Below are positions 5,530-6,123 of a DNA stretch of 6,123 bases, in pieces. Origin of the DNA: RGIG3009 sp964470515. GTDB lineage: Bacteria; Bacillota; Clostridia; Oscillospirales; Acutalibacteraceae. Location: positions 1-6,123 of the forward strand of contig CAYYDD010000076.1 in the NCBI GenBank assembly GCA_964470515.1, given 5' to 3'. The notes below the pieces were generated by a model, which was not told the origin of the DNA, searched no databases, and saw only the letters and a list, made by a program, of their open reading frames with translations. A program made the translations under genes and the position numbers. Within the stretch, counting starts at the first letter, position 1. Each line of letters begins with the position of its first letter.

Positions 5530-6123
5530 GCGAGGTGAGATACTTACCCGGTGATACGCCCTTGTGACGGCGGAAGATTTTAATAAAATAGCTGATATCG
5601 TTAAACCCGCAATCAAGTGCTACCTCGGTGACGCTTTTTTCGGTTGTGCTGAGCTCCTGACAAGCACATTCCACACGGTAATAATTGAGATAATCAATGG
5701 GGGTGCGATGAGTCATTTGCCGGAAAAAGCGGCAGAAATATTTGGGTGTCATACCGGCGGTCTCGGACAGCTCCGCCAGCGTGATGGGCTCGGCATAGTG
5801 CTGCTCGATGAAGGTCAGCACCCGCTTTAACTGGCGGATACGGCGGGCGTGCCGCGGCATCTCGGTGCCGGATTCCGTATACGCTCCCGACTCAAACACC
5901 CAACCGAAAAAGTCCATCAGTGCGCCGAACACCAATAGGGCATTGGGCTGGCGGGTCTCGTCAAACGCAGTGCTGAACAGCCGCTGCATTGCTTCGCGTA
6001 CGGGCGTGCAGGAGGCGGGAAAGCAGGAGGAGATCACCACACTGCTGTTCTGGATGCGGTGGATATACGACTTGCACGCATCCCCGCTGCGTAGCAGAAT
6101 CGCGGGATCAAATACGGTACATT
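5516..6123 (-). CDS. AraC-family transcriptional regulator, 5' end beyond the window
   Basis: The frame is open from the right edge to a TAA at 5516-5518, giving 201 visible residues. Visible residues 1 to about 35 (V-F-D-P-A-I-L-L, then Y-I-H-R-I-Q) look like the end of the cupin-type sensing domain common in this family. A helical linker follows. Residues about 95-198 hold the paired helix-turn-helix DNA-binding domain: ITLAELSETAGMTPKYFCRF is the first motif; E-V-A-L-D-C-G-F, then S-Y-F-I-K-I-F and G-V-S-P-G-K-Y, form the second and family signature. Family members are usually 270-300 residues, so roughly 80-100 are missing. A GTG at 6040 is internal, because recognisable sequence continues upstream of it. 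Many clostridial relatives control sugar-use genes, but the ligand and targets cannot be read here. It converges on birA, so it need not regulate this operon. Confidence 0.93.
   Translation of the reverse strand, partial: CTVFDPAILLRSGDACKSYIHRIQNSSVVISSCFPASCTPVREAMQRLFSTAFDETRQPNALLVFGALMDFFGWVFESGAYTESGTEMPRHARRIRQLKRVLTFIEQHYAEPITLAELSETAGMTPKYFCRFFRQMTHRTPIDYLNYYRVECACQELSTTEKSVTEVALDCGFNDISYFIKIFRRHKGVSPGKYLTSLTQG
5616..5640 (+). terminator. Weak candidate terminator of the operon, inside araC-type gene
   Basis: About 87 bases past the birA stop, AGTG-C-TAC (5616-5623) can pair with GTG-A-CGCT (5628-5635) around the loop CTCG, with one C-A mismatch and two G-T pairs. It runs into six T residues (5635-5640). 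The same bases encode the conserved K-S-V-T-E-V-A-L part of the regulator on the other strand, so the T run may be coincidence. No stronger plus-strand terminator is visible after birA. Confidence 0.2.

Noticed and set aside
5564..5830. 88-codon plus-strand open frame after birA
   Set aside because: It is antisense to the conserved helix-turn-helix region of the AraC-type gene and has no family resemblance.

Overview
The window looks like chromosomal DNA from a moderately GC-rich member of the Firmicutes, most likely a gut-type clostridial lineage near the Oscillospiraceae/Ruminococcaceae. This is inferred from strong AGGAGG-type ribosome sites, lipoproteins with long Thr-rich linkers, a biotin-protein ligase without a DNA-binding domain, and a tRNA gene with an encoded CCA end. 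No taxonomic search was possible, so the placement is tentative. I see no mobile element, CRISPR array, rRNA or phage gene.

Layout. The left edge (1-82, minus) is a complete tRNA-Leu(UAG) gene reading out of the window, with a good promoter just upstream (94-122, minus). A 181-base divergent intergenic region follows. It holds two small dyads and a likely promoter (195-223, plus) for a three-gene operon reading right. The operon is: a lipoprotein glycoside hydrolase of the GHL10/DUF187 family (265-1683); a 1021-residue multidomain N-acetylmuramoyl-L-alanine amidase (1695-4760); and a monofunctional biotin-protein ligase, birA (4762-5529). Gaps between the genes are 11 and 1 bases. From the right edge an AraC-family regulator (5516-6123, minus, 5' end cut off) runs towards the operon, and its stop codon lies inside birA, giving a 14-base tail-to-tail overlap.

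How the genes may work together. The amidase has all the expected zinc and catalytic residues of the Amidase_3 family and should cut stem peptides from peptidoglycan, leaving peptide-free (denuded) glycan strands. GHL10 proteins include E. coli DigH (formerly YddW), described as cutting such denuded glycans. The first two genes could therefore act in sequence on the cell wall. The N-terminal third of the amidase is itself a diverged GHL10-like barrel: the order of landmark motifs matches the neighbouring enzyme, but its acidic motif (Y-D-D-Y-F-Y-P) is replaced by F-V-S-G-F-A-F. This suggests an inactive copy kept perhaps as a glycan-binding module. It is the most interesting feature of the window. 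birA biotinylates carboxylases and has no obvious link to cell-wall work; it probably shares only the transcript.
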